DNA from: Tillandsia leiboldiana
Taxonomy: Eukaryota > Streptophyta > Magnoliopsida > Poales > Bromeliaceae
Direction of reading: 5' to 3'
DNA length: 64,000 bases
Assembly (NCBI GenBank): GCA_029204045.2
Contig: CM055076.1
Coordinates: 18,064,715 to 18,128,714 of the forward strand
Part shown: positions 43,901-55,600 of the stretch, in pieces
How the letters are laid out: the number at the start of each line of letters is the position of its first letter
Position numbering within the stretch: position 1 is the first letter of the stretch
The notes under the pieces: generated by a model
Told to the model about the DNA's origin: nothing
Database searches by the model: none
What the model saw: the letters and a program-made list of their open reading frames with translations, nothing else
Program-made: the position numbers and the translations under genes

Positions 43901-44533
43901 ACTTTTATTGTTGCACTCGTGCCTGGGGGCCGAGTGGAGTCTAGTAGCTGTGATTAGACCAGTGCTAGTGTTGTTGGGAGCCGTTTGGGTTGACGGTGAT
44001 CCGGTGTCGTTGAGAGTACTTCGACCATTGTGCGAGATGTTGAGGATCTTGAGTCTATCCGTTCTGAGAGAGCGAGCGTGGATTTCGACTATAGCCTGCA
44101 TGTGCCACTATTCGATAGCGAAATCCCTACCCGTCTGTGGAGAGTAGCGGTACCCCTACATTGGAGATCCTGAGTACAGTCAGTAGATTTTTACTTTCCC
44201 GCTTTGGAGAGATCATTGTATTATAAGGATCTGACTTGTACTGAGAGCCTGTACACTGATGTATTATTTTCAGGTTACCTCCCTGTTGAGTTCTGGGTTA
44301 TTGTATTTGAGGATATTGTATGATTATCATTTATGGGAGATGGATATTGTATCATTATTCCAGTTGTACAGATGGTTGGTTTTAGCTTTACAGCACTTTT
44401 ATTTTATAGCTCTGATATCTGTTTAGCTGTAGTCCCTTTTCTTGAAGGTAGGACGCTTCGCCTATGCGGGGTTTTGCATAGGTGGCGGATCTGTTGGCGA
44501 GCCCGGGTCGCAGTTTCGACCCGGGGCGTGACA
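40974..44533 (+). mobile_element. Solo LTR S4 (3,560 bp)
   Basis: It starts TGTGATGACCCGGATCTC and ends GACCCGGGGCGTGACA. Flanks are CACAC (40,969-40,973) and CACTC (44,534-44,538), a 4-of-5 duplication within CT-rich DNA. L6 LTR text continues on both sides. It contains a GC-rich U3 (41,230-41,740), a TTCGGGCGCCCGAA palindrome at about 41,726, a three-unit GTGATACTTGTTAC repeat (43,623-43,662), the GGGTCGC hairpin (43,663-43,688) and the terminal hairpin. Its start is the closest in the window to that of E5. Confidence 0.85.
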
Positions 44534-46367
44534 CACTCTCTCTCTCCTCTCTTTCTCTCAAGAAGAACAAGAGCCCTAGCTTGAACAGGAAGTTTTTGGT
44601 GGGTTTTGATCTCCTTCGAAGCTATGAAATGGAAGAGGATCATTAGGAGAGCCCTTCGGGAGGAAGAAGAACCACTCTCAACCACTCTTGAGCAAGAAAT
44701 CAAGAGGTGAGTTTTTAGGGTTTTTGTGAAATTTGGGGTTTTTTCGATTTTTGAGCTCCAAAGGGGTTTCTAATGACCTCTTTTGACTTCTAACCCATGT
44801 TTTATGGGTTTTTCTTGAAGAACAAGAGATCAAGCTCTCTCTTTGCAAGAAGACACACAAAGGTGGGGGATTTCACCGAAATGTGTAAACTATACTCTTT
44901 TCCTTTGCTTTCTATGATTTAGAAGCATGATACTAAGAGTAGATGTGTAGAGACACATGTATTGAGCATGATAGTGTTTAGCCCTAAGTGGTGTAAAAGG
45001 AATTCAAGGTTTAGCCTCGTAAGAGAGAATAAGGAACCTAATAGTAGGTTGCTCTTATGGATTTGGACTTAGGAGAAAACCTAGGTCAAGTGATTAGTGT
45101 GGCATGAAACCTAAGAGAAACTAGGTTAAGAATGAGTGGCATTTAACTTAGGGGAAAACCTAAGGGGTAAATGTAGAGTTAAACATAGAGTCAAAGAACT
45201 CTAAGGTTAGAGTGAAGAGTTGATGTCCAAGGGACATTTGGCAACCCTAGAGTAAGAACTTAGGGTTTAATGTGAAATGTGAGTAACAAGAAATCTCTAA
45301 CCTAAATCGGTGCCCTAGGTGCACCCAAGCTATCCTAGAGTAAATAACGTGGGTAAAAGAGTAATGGGAAATGGCACCTTCGGAATTGAGACTCAGCAAT
45401 TGGGAGCGAGACTCCTTGGGTAGAGACCCATCGGACGAGGTACTTCCGAAAGGATTAAAAACAACTAAAATACAAATTGGCACACAAGTGGCATGATTGA
45501 GGCCATAGGGGAAAGAGTGAAAGGAATGTGAATACACCTTCGAATTTGAGAATCGTCAATAAGGAGTGCGACTCCTTAGGTAGAGACCCGTCGAACAAGG
45601 TATTTTCGGAAGGAAATAAAGGCAAATGTAAATGGCGCCTTCCGATTTGAGACTCGTCAATTAGGAGTGCAGCTCCTTGTGCAGGGCCCGGCAGATGAGG
45701 TACTTCCAAAAGGCATAAAGACAAAAGAGAACAAGTAAAATGATCAAGAGTGGCCGAGTTAGATGTAACCCCACTTAGTGGCATAGTGGCCTAGTGTGGC
45801 ATGGCATAGTAGCTTGCATGGTACTAGTAGTGTAGTGATTTTATATCAGCATGCTAGTGTAGCTTTTGCAGCTTTCCATATTTGTATTTATATATCTTGC
45901 TACTAATGCTTCCATTGGACCAAGAGGTGTAGAGCATGTTTCTCGGTGGATGAACCCACTGGAAACTATTCATAGTTCTCACACCACGTTTTGGTGACCA
46001 CCTTACAGGACCAGGTACAGCCAGTGAAGAGCCCAGCAGAGTAGTGGACCCAGAGGGTCTAGTGGTCCACCTATCTTTTGGTTTTATTTCGAGTAAACAT
46101 TGTATAGTGAGGAAAGAAAAATTGTAACTATTTGTTATATGTACAAATGTTCATTCGAGTTATTAGTTCAGTTTTACATAGTTGTATTATGTTTAAAGTT
46201 GAATGTTTAAATTAGCAGTAAGTTTTACTCTGATATGCTTGTATCCTCATTGCGCTTATTGCCGTTGAGTTATCGACCGTTCCTTGCGGGCATGAAGAGG
46301 TCATGCCCGTTTGGTGGGTTTGTTGACATGCCCGAACTAATCAAATTGGCGGTCTCAGGGCGTGACA
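44534..46367 (+). mobile_element. L6 LTR, remainder
   Basis: It continues the CT-rich leader (CACTCTCTCTCTCC), then an unusual middle with repeated ACTTAGGAGAAAACCTAGG-type text (45,070-45,170) and three copies of a block of about 90 bp (45,374-45,715). The 3' part has the shared CCCACTGGAAACTATTC / ATAGTTCTCACACC hairpin (45,957-45,985), a stem CGGGCATG / CATGCCCG (46,287-46,310) and the end TCTCAGGGCGTGACA. No gene was found. Confidence 0.7.
45374..45715 (+). repeat. Three-copy block of about 90 bp in L6 LTR
   Basis: Copies begin near 45,374, 45,535 and 45,636. Each runs from CACCTTCG/GCCTTCCG-like text through TTGAGACTCGTCAAT, GGAGTGCGACTCCTT, AGAGACCCGTCG and GAGGTACTTCCGAAAGG. Each contains a short hairpin AGGAGT / ACTCCT-like. 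Divergence between copies is high, so it is old. Confidence 0.75.
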
Positions 46368-47119
46368 ATAGAGCTTACCTGTTGTGCGTGCATTGTTGGT
46401 CATGTGGGCAGTTAGTTATGTTCCTGATTTGGTGCCAAGAGTTAGTCGGTCGAGTGTCACTTGTGACATTAGTGGTATGTGACTATAGTATCTATTTGGT
46501 ATATTTATGATGTCAATTCATCTGATTGTGTATTATTTTCTGCTGGGTCAGTGAGCAGTGTGATACTGAGGTGTATGTCCTGATTGGATCAGTAGACACA
46601 TGATTAGCATTTTATGATCTATATGATCATTGCATATGACTATAGCTTGCAGAGTCGGATTGAGTTTGACAGTGATTCATTATACGCTATACTCAGTGGG
46701 GTCGCGTCCCTCGAGTGTAACTCCGGAGGTTGGGCAGAGCGATTAGCCAAAATTGAAGCTTTCCGGAAGCGTGGAAATAGCTGAAATTTGGATTTAATAA
46801 ATGTGTGTGCTATATGGTGTGTGGTTGTCCCAACACCCAAAAGTGATTGTTTGGGACAGAGAGGGATGTTGGGCGATTTTTGAAGAGTTTTATAACACTT
46901 CGAGATAAACATGTAGAGTATCGGAGGGTTAGTAACTATTTGGGTGCGTCTTTCCCGTGCTGACCGACGCATCTAGAAATGGTCAGGTTGAGGGTGAGTC
47001 GTTTAGCGCAAAATAGACGCGAAAATGAAATCCGAAAAACAAATAGCGAAGGAACTAGAGTTCCAGAGATTTCAGGCGCCCTAAAATGTCGGCACCCGGA
47101 AACCATACCTATTTGCGGG
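46368..47119 (+). other. LTR-like remnant, perhaps continuation of L4
   Basis: There is no gene. It contains the GGGTCGC hairpin region (46,691-46,716, with CTCGAG and CTCCGGAG) and text such as GCGCAAAATAGACGCG reminiscent of the L4 internal end. It may be the right part of the L4 LTR interrupted at 26,941. It ends where a minus-strand LTR begins (TGTCACGCC at 47,120). Confidence 0.4.
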
Positions 47120-47422
47120 TGTCACGCCCTGGGGTCGAAACTGCAACCCGGGGGCTCGCCAACAGATCTGCTGCCTATACAGGAAGCCCCGCATAGGCGA
47201 AGCGTCTAACCTGCAAAAGAAAATACTACAACTATACAGATATCAAAGCGAGGAAAGTAAACTACTGAAAAATAAATACAACTCCAAATAGTACAGGGCA
47301 GGTCCTCACAATACATAAGTCACTCAAAATAAAACTCTAAAAAGTAAATATATAATAATCCACTGACAGTACTGGAAATCTCCAAAAGGGTACAGCTAAT
47401 CTCTAAGAAGGGGCAGGGATCT
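47120..47422 (-). mobile_element. Minus-strand CCCGG-type LTR, part 1
   Basis: TGTCACGCCCTGGGGTCG is the reverse of an LTR 3' end. It runs in reverse through the CAGATATCAAAGC block to GCAGGGATCT, where solo LTR S5 is inserted. Confidence 0.85.
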
Positions 47423-50339
47423 TGTGATGGCCCAAATCCCCGTGTAACTTGCCCACGCGGTCCGCGGCAAGAAAACAACTATTATTGGTGTACCGAGTCC
47501 CTAACACGCCAAACAGACACGAAAAACGGACCCAGCGCGAAAAAATACTGGAAATAGGATATTTGGGCTCAACGGGCCCAATTCCTATGCGGGCCGGTCC
47601 ACGGCCCGGGCGCGTGCACCGGGCGCAGCGAGCGGAGGCGGCGGACGCGTGGCAGCTGCGGATTGGGCGGAGCACTGTGCGGGACGTGTGGGGGTGGGTA
47701 GGCAGGGCAGGCGGGGGCAGTTGGGGCAGGTGGTCAGGCGGAGTGGGGTGCACGGTGGGGCGCCACCCGCTCTGCCCGGGCGGTCGGGCCACGCGGCGTG
47801 GCCCGGTTGGCCGGGCCCCAGCTGTCCCGTGTGCGCGACACGCGGCGCGCCCTGAAAGATCCGGGCGCTACGCGGATTGGGGATCCCTGTCCCCTGTTCG
47901 GCACCCGAAATTTTCGGGCGCCCAAAAATGTCCCCAAAACTGTGTTTTTCAGATTTTTTTTGCCGATAAATAGGCTCTTGTGTAGCCCATTTCTCCCTTT
48001 GGAGAATTTTTCTAGGGACCCCCTTTTGCAGAGCTCATCCTCACCTTGTCCACCATCTTTTGAAGGATCTTGGGAATTTTTGGAGGCCGCAAAATCGACG
48101 AATTCAGCGAGTCGGCGCGCTTCGACATTCCTCTTTTTGTGGCTTTCTCCGCTGCAGTTCCGTCCGCCGGATCCCGTGAGCTGACCCAAAGGAGTTTTTA
48201 GCTAATTTTTTACGGCAGCGTGTCCACGAGAGGTAGGCTTTCGTTTTCCGTGTTTACCGTTTCCCTTCATTTCGAGTTTTTATTGGGTTTTTCAGAGCAT
48301 CACCCTTTTTCTATGGCAATTTCTGGACAGCGGAGGAGAGATCTTGCCATTTCTCGGCCTACGGGTGTCGGAACTGGGAGTTCAAGGACTAGATTTGCAT
48401 CTACGCTTCGTAAGGATCACAGCAGTGATTTTTTTGGAATTTTTAGAGGACTTTTCGTAGGTGAAAAATTGCAGTTTCTGGGACAGTTGCGCAAACAGCA
48501 AATGCAGAATTTCTGGGACTAAAATTTACACTGTGTTCGGCTCTTGTTATAGTTATCACTGAGATTTTGGAGTTTCGCGAGGAAAAGGGATGTTGGAACT
48601 TTTCATCACGATTAAGGTGAGCATTTTCCTTTTTGGCCCCAGACAAAAATTGTGCTCAAAGTCACATCTATGCCATTATGACGCGCCCGCTGTTTTTGCA
48701 CTACATTGTTGGACAGCACTTCACCGTTTTGCTCGCCACCGCTGATCTGGAAGGAGTTATTGAGATATATTGGATTCGTTGGGACCGTAGACGCTGAGGG
48801 AACGCGCACGCCGAATTTCAGCCCGATCGGATTCCGGATCTGCGTGTTTTAGGTGGGATGTTTAGCACCTCTTTCTACGGCATAATCACTAGGACTATTC
48901 GAGTGACCCCCGACTTGCTATTTATCTTTTCGCCACCCCATTGGAAATCTTGCATGAATAATTATCCTGATTAATTTTTACCTTATCTACGTGGAATTGA
49001 TGTACTACAGTGGTGATATATTAACTTGTATTGTTAGCACGTAGCCATCCATGTGTAGTTGGTACTTGTCACAACTTATGATCTAGCCTATATGAAATTG
49101 CTACTTGATTCTCTGTTCATTCCATATTACTCCAGAACAATTGCATGCTTGAATGGACATCTAGATAGGCCATCTTTTATCGCTACACTATCATATTGGA
49201 ACTTAGGAGAAAACATGTTTGTTTCTTTTTCTTCTCTTTCTCACTTTTAGACATAGGATTTATATTGCTCGGGTCGCGAGTAGGGACTTGGGATGGTGTA
49301 GTCGAGATTATTGAGTCTGGGAGGGTTTTCACCAGATTTTGGACTGTGGGGTGTCGCGGTAACCGCGGATATTGGGCGGTTGACCGGAGATTGACTTCTG
49401 CATCGGATTGGGGATCGGGGTTTCCTTTGTGGATGGAGTTTTCCACTTTGAGCATAGTCGTGATTAAGCCCTGTTGATTAAGGTACTTTCGACATGATTA
49501 CTTTACTCGTGTGGGTCGCTCCCCTCGAGTGCCACTCCGGAGTAGGCGTTATGACGGAGCCATGTGCCGGTCAGTTGGTTACTTTGAGATCGAGCCGTGT
49601 GCCGATCAGTTGCTGGGTTCTTGAGTTCGACGGCAGAGCAGGCAGTACCGGGTTTCATACCGGTCCATTTGATTGGGTTTATGTTGACAGATATTGTTCA
49701 CTGATGCAAGCATACAGTCGTTTTATTCAGTTCTGCGTTAGGGGCATAGTAGTGGTAGTTTTCCTTATCAATATGTGATTTCAGTATACCATTTTACCCT
49801 TTTTTTTAGCCTCTGGTAGACTTAGTGGGTACGTCGGAGTTTGAGGATTTACTCACTGGGGGCTGCTACTGGTTTTACTAGTGGTTCTCACACCCATTGT
49901 TGTTTCCCCTTTTTTCTTCCCTTTGTTTTGTAGAGTCTTCTGCGGGAGCTGCTGGGCCTTAGGCGGCTGATCAAGGTAAGGGGATCGCTGAGTAGATAGA
50001 TCTTCTACTCAACTGAGAGAGTTTAGCTAGACTTTTGGTGTGCCCCTTTTACTCAGACTGTTGTACTTATTTTATTTTGGGACTAGCTTTAGCCAGCTGG
50101 TTGTATTATTTTGGTGAGCTGGGAGAGATTATTGTATTTATTACAATTGTCTTATTACACTTTCACTGTCAGTTTCAGTCTGAGATGATATAGTTTTACT
50201 TTCAGCTCTGTACTTGTGCTATTTTATTAGCTTATCTTATATCTGAGCAGGTTTTGGCGCTTCGTGTACGCGGGAAATTCCGTGTGCACGGCTGATCTGT
50301 AGACGGGCCCGAGTTCTGGTTTATCCATAGGGCATGACA
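47423..50339 (+). mobile_element. Solo LTR S5 (2,917 bp) with TSD GATCT
   Basis: It starts TGTGATGGCCC and ends CCATAGGGCATGACA, with perfect duplications GATCT at 47,418-47,422 and 50,340-50,344. Removing it restores GGGATCTAGCTCGCG, a sequence found in other minus LTRs. It contains a GC-rich U3 (47,580-47,930) with TTCGGGCGCCC at about 47,909, a TATA-like GATAAATA at 47,965 and the GGGTCGC hairpin at 49,504-49,530. Its 3' third is most like the E4 LTR. Confidence 0.93.
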
Positions 50340-50987
50340 GATCTAGCTCGCGACTCCCTTACCTCGGTCAGTAGAAGCAACAACAATAAGGGTAGGAACT
50401 CCAGTAGATGCCTCTGGAAAAATTCACCACAGAGGGTGTGAGAACTACATCAAACAACAGTTCTCAGTGGGTATCGTCTCCAAGACTACGCTCTGCCCAG
50501 TTAGACTACTAGAGGCATAAGAAAACAATGCAGTATAAGTGGTGATGAAAAGCTGGAAATAACTCTACAACTATCATGCCTCTATCTATCATGCTCAAAG
50601 AGTGATACAGATGATAAAATGCGTCTACTCGATATGCTCAATCTACCCAATCACATTGACTGCCACATAGGGTCCAGTCAAACCTGCGCCTGCCTACTAC
50701 CACACATCCCCACAAGGACGGGATTTACGTAGGGGATCCCACTCGGACTGCGTCGACAAGTCGCGATAGCAAAAGTAACGGGCCCAGCTCCGGAGCGGCA
50801 CTCGAGGGGAGCAACCCCACGGAGGAAGTATCCGCGCATCTTTGTTGAGCTGCATACTGCTCATGCAGGCTATAATCCAAATCCACGATCAATCAGATCG
50901 GAAACAATAACCCAACACTAACAACATCAGCCGAAAACACTCAACGGCTCGGGACCACCGTCTAACCAAACGACTCCCAACTCTAGT
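50340..50987 (-). mobile_element. Minus-strand CCCGG-type LTR, part 2
   Basis: It is the continuation of 47,120-47,422 after S5, carrying in reverse the GAGAACTAC hairpin region (about 50,440-50,465) and the GGGTCGC hairpin (50,801-50,825). It is cut at 50,988 by an L1 LTR start; CTAGT (50,983-50,987) should be the left half of that element's target duplication. Confidence 0.85.
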
Positions 50988-51364
50988 TGTTGTACAATGA
51001 ACTTTAGCAAATTGCAAAGTTCTAGTGTGTGAAGGGTTGAATGACACCCTTCGGATGTTTTAGTAAGCTTATGGAAGGTTTTAGAAGGTTTTCGGAGAGT
51101 TTGACCGAAAATCAGAAATTTAAAAAAAATCTAAAAATTTGAGTTTTTTGGCTTCGGGGTCCGGACCATCTGGAGACAGTCCGGACTGTCCGCGCGAATA
51201 TGGAAATTCCACCTTGGGGGTCCGGACCGTTTTGGTTTGGACAGCCCAGTAAGAAATGTAATTACATTTCTTGCAGGGGGTTTTTGGGGATTTTGTTGCT
51301 ATAGGGTTTTTAACCCTCTTTATCCTCTCTTTTCCTCTCATTTGGAGAGAGCAAGAGGTAGTGT

Positions 51365-51424
<60 letters not shown>

Positions 51425-52648
51425 GAGCTCTTCTTGGATTCCATTCTCCAACACATCTCTCTACTTGGGTTCTTCATCAACCTTCTCTTCTCCACCATTG
51501 AAGCTTGCTACAAGAGCTTGAAGGAAGGCAAGAGCTTGAAGAAGAAGGAAGTTTGGAGCCCGTGTTCTTATCCTTTGTATTTCCAAGGTGGGATTTGAGC
51601 TTAAAGAGGTTAGGAACACTTCTTTTCCCCTTCTTTTGGGATCTTTTGTAGGAAAACCTAGTTTTTGGAAAACTAGGGTCTATTTGGGGCTTTTTGATTT
51701 CTAGCTTTTCGGGTGGAATTGATGGGTGTAGAACACTCTTGTAGGTTGGTTTTGAACCTTTTCTTATTTGGATTTCAAGATCTAGCAAGATTTCTCAACC
51801 TATGGTATTTTCCACCTATTTTCCTTCTGATTTTTAAGGAATTTCGTGATTGGATTTTGTTGATGTTTGAACCCTTTGAAAACTTCTCCTAGGGCATAAG
51901 AGGAAGTGTGGGCATCTTGGTTGGGATCTTTCACAAGGATTTGACAAGTATCCGATCGGTTTGACCTCACCGAAATGGGTGAACTCCCCCTATGTCTCCT
52001 ATAGAATTTTAGGGCATCATTGTTATATTAAACATGCATCATTTGATTTATCATGTTTTATGATCATGCATTTGAACCCCTTCATGTGTAGAAAATTTCA
52101 TACTCTATGTAGTAGAGATAAATATTGTATGTGCATGGGCACTTTAAGGGGGGATTGAATAGGAATTTTCGTGAACTTAAGCTTTTGGATATGAATAGAG
52201 AATAACTATACAAGTTATAGAATTATTGGGACATGTTATGCATATTATCGATCTTGTATAAATGGACATTATGACGTTAGTGCCATCTAGTGTAGTGCGA
52301 TACAAGTAGAAAACTTCTAAACTTGTACAATCAAGATGAAATTGTGAGATTCCATGTTTGATACATGAAGACAACTTGTAAATGCTTTACTCTTTCATTA
52401 TGCAAGATAATGCTAATATTGTATATGAAACAATGACACGTGAGATACTATACCCCGACCTAAAGGTCGATGATTGCTATTCCGTGTTTTAGACACGATG
52501 ATTGCTATTCCATGTTTTAGACACGATGATCGAGACTTGCTTGCTTGCCGTTTGTGCTCATTCGCACATGCTTGGTAGGGTCGCTCCCTCCAAGCCGGCA
52601 CTCCGGAGTTGACCATTTGCGACATCATGATCGCCGTGCGGGATTGGG
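50988..52648 (+). mobile_element. L1 LTR, left part, interrupted by E5
   Basis: It starts TGTTGTACAATGAAC and is collinear with the E1 3' LTR (17,959 onward), with U3 GGTCCGGACC sites (about 51,158 and 51,221), a long GA microsatellite (51,366-51,421), the GCTTGGT hairpin (52,569-52,595) and GCCGTGCGGGATTGGG. At 52,648 it is interrupted by E5 and continues at 63,941. Whether it is a solo LTR or the 5' LTR of an element cannot be seen in the window. Confidence 0.9.
51366..51421 (+). repeat. (GA)n microsatellite
   Basis: About 27-28 GA units lie in the L1 LTR leader, against roughly 7 in the E1 3' LTR (18,337-18,352). It lies between a TTAACCCTCTTTATCCTC stretch and AGCTCTTCTTGG. Confidence 0.92.
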
Positions 52649-55600
52649 TGTCACGCCCCGGGGTCGAAACTGCGACCGGGGCTCGCCAACAGATCCGCCA
52701 CCTATGCCAACCCGCATAGGCGAAGCGTCCTACCTGCAAGAAAAGATACTACAGCTAAACAGATATCAGAGCTAAAAGATAAAACTGTTGTAAAGTTAAA
52801 ACCAATAATCTGTACAACTGAAAATAAAGGTACAAAGTCCATCTCCCATAAATGATAATCATACAATAACCTCAAATACAAAACTCTGGACTCAACAGGG
52901 AGGTAATCCTGAATAAATAAATGATACATCCGTGTACAGATTCTCAGTACAAGTCAGATCCTCACAATACATCAGTCTCTCAAAGAGAAAATAAAAACAC
53001 TAATCTACCGACTGTACTGAAGATCTCCTCTGAAAGGGGTACCGCTACTCTCCAAAGATAGGTAGGGATCTAGCTCGCGGCTCCCTCGCCTCGGACAGCA
53101 ACCGCAGAATCAGCAACACCCGCTAAGACTCTGCAAAACAAAGGAGAGAAGGGACAAAGGGGGGAAAAGACCCCAAACGGGTGTGAGAACTACAACAAAA
53201 AGGAGTTCTCAGTGGGTGTCGCCACCAGGCCCGACGATCTGCCCACCAAGTCCACAAGAGGTAAAAGATGACCAATGTAATAAAACTGAACGAAGAAGCT
53301 GGAGACACTCTACAGCTACCATACCTCTATCCAAAAGCTCAAATGGGGAAACTCTGATAAGGATATACAACACTCGCACACGAGGTGCTCAATCGACCCA
53401 ATCGAGCTGACTGCCACATCGGGTCCAGTCAAACCTGCGCCCACCTACAACCACCTCCCGCTGACGGGCAGGAATTACGTAGGGTGTCCCAATGGACTAA
53501 CTCGCTATCGAATAGTGGCTCATGCAGGCTATAGTCGAAATCCACGCTCTCTCAAAACGGATAGACTCAAGATGCTCAACCTCTCACACAACGGTCAAAG
53601 TACTCACAACAACATGGAACCACCGTCAAACCAAACGGCTCCCAACAACACTAGCACTGGTCTAAACACAGCTACTAGACTCCACTCAGCCCCCAGGCAC
53701 GAGTGCAACAATAAAAGTACCTGACCGAACAAACCCGATCGAATGAACCGGTATAAAACCCGGTACTGCCTGCTCTGTCATCAATCTCACGAACTCAGTA
53801 TCTCCACTATCCAAATGACCGGAACCCAACACGGTCTGACCGGAACCCAACACGGTCTAAAGCCTACTCCGGAGTGGCACTCGAGGGGAGCGACCCGCAC
53901 GAGTAAAGTATCACTGTAACAAGTATCACTGTAACAAGTATCACCGTAACAAGTATCACCGTATAGCAGGACTGGATCACGACTCTGATCAAGTGGGAAA
54001 ACCCATCCACTAAAGGGAAACCCAATCCCTAATCTGATGCAACAGTAAACAATAAGTGGGAAACTCCATCCACTAAAGAAACCTGATACCCAATCTGATG
54101 CATAAGCAACCTCCGGTCAACCGCCCAATGTCCGCGGTTGCCGCAATACCCCACAAACCACAACCTGGTGCAACAACCCACACCCGGCCAACCGCCCAAT
54201 ATTCGCGGTCGCCGGAAACCCTGCCTACCACAATCTGGTACAACCTGTCCCCGACACCAAAATCCCAGCTACACTATCCCAAATCCCTGCTCGAACCCGA
54301 GCAACATGAACCATGACTGACAAAAAGGAGAAAAGAAGCAAAGATGGTTTCTCCTAAGTCAAGTCCCAAATGTAGTGCAGCAGTAAAAGATGGCCTAACT
54401 ACGTGTCCATACAAGCATGCTTTTGTCCTCAAGGAAGAATAAAGAAAATGAACCTCATGCCAAAATTATCACTGACTATACCTGTCCAATAATCCTCGGA
54501 CCATAATCGCTCCTCAGAGTAGAACCTGCACATAACTCCATAATCCTATTCCCTTGCATAAACTAGCCTCATAAAAGGTTATGTGCTAACATGGCATGAT
54601 AATTAATTATAAAGGGTGACTTGCTTTAGGTAAGCTTCCACTAATCATCATCATGAATAATTGATTAATACCATTGTCCTAAAATGAACAATTAACTTAC
54701 AATTCCCATAATATCCACATTGTTAAGCTTACCGATTAATCCCAGGTATTGTACCCTACACCTGCATGCCATTCTAACATATAGAATTAGAGAACTGTCC
54801 ACCGGTTCTCGGAACAAAGCACCCACCTGAAACGCATTCCGCTGGCGAAGCCGAAGTCGGTGAAGTACGCAGCCACACGAAATCCAAAATCCGCCGGAAC
54901 CGCACCCTCGGTAAACAGTCGCACAAACCACTGTTCCAACAAACAACATCGAAGCCAAGAATTAATTACACCACAATCAAAACTCTCAAAACAGCACACG
55001 CTGTTTTCCACCAACAAGCAGAGAGAAGAAGCCTTTTCACCTGTATACAGACCTCCAAAAATTCCCAAAAAATCACGGTTGCGATCCTCGCGATGAGTAG
55101 CCCCGAATCGACTCTTTAAACGCCCCGTTCTGATACCTGTAGGCCAAGAAACAATTCGGACAACATTGGAAGCCATTCCCTCAAGAACACAATCCTGCTG
55201 GAAAAACAGCAGAAAAGAAGCTTAATTCTCACCCTCGAAATGACCTCAAAAAAATCCAATAAAAATACAGGTGTGTTCCTCTCGAAGAGTATATATCAAT
55301 CGACACCTTAAACACCTCATTCTGATGCCCACAGGCTGAGAAATAAATCCAACAAGCTCATGCTGTCCAAAATCAACACAGAAAAACAGTGGCTCAGAGA
55401 TGTCTCGAAAACCGTGCCATAATCTCTGAATCCAGCAAGATGATCCACATGAAAATCGAAGACGTACCTCTCGTGAATCCAACGCCGCAGAAATCGTCCA
55501 AAAATACCATCGGAGTAGCTCTGTAGACCTCTCAGACTGAAGTACAATGGAAACGGGCCTCCAACTGAAAATCGTCGCACTGCGCTCCGAGGCCGAAGTC

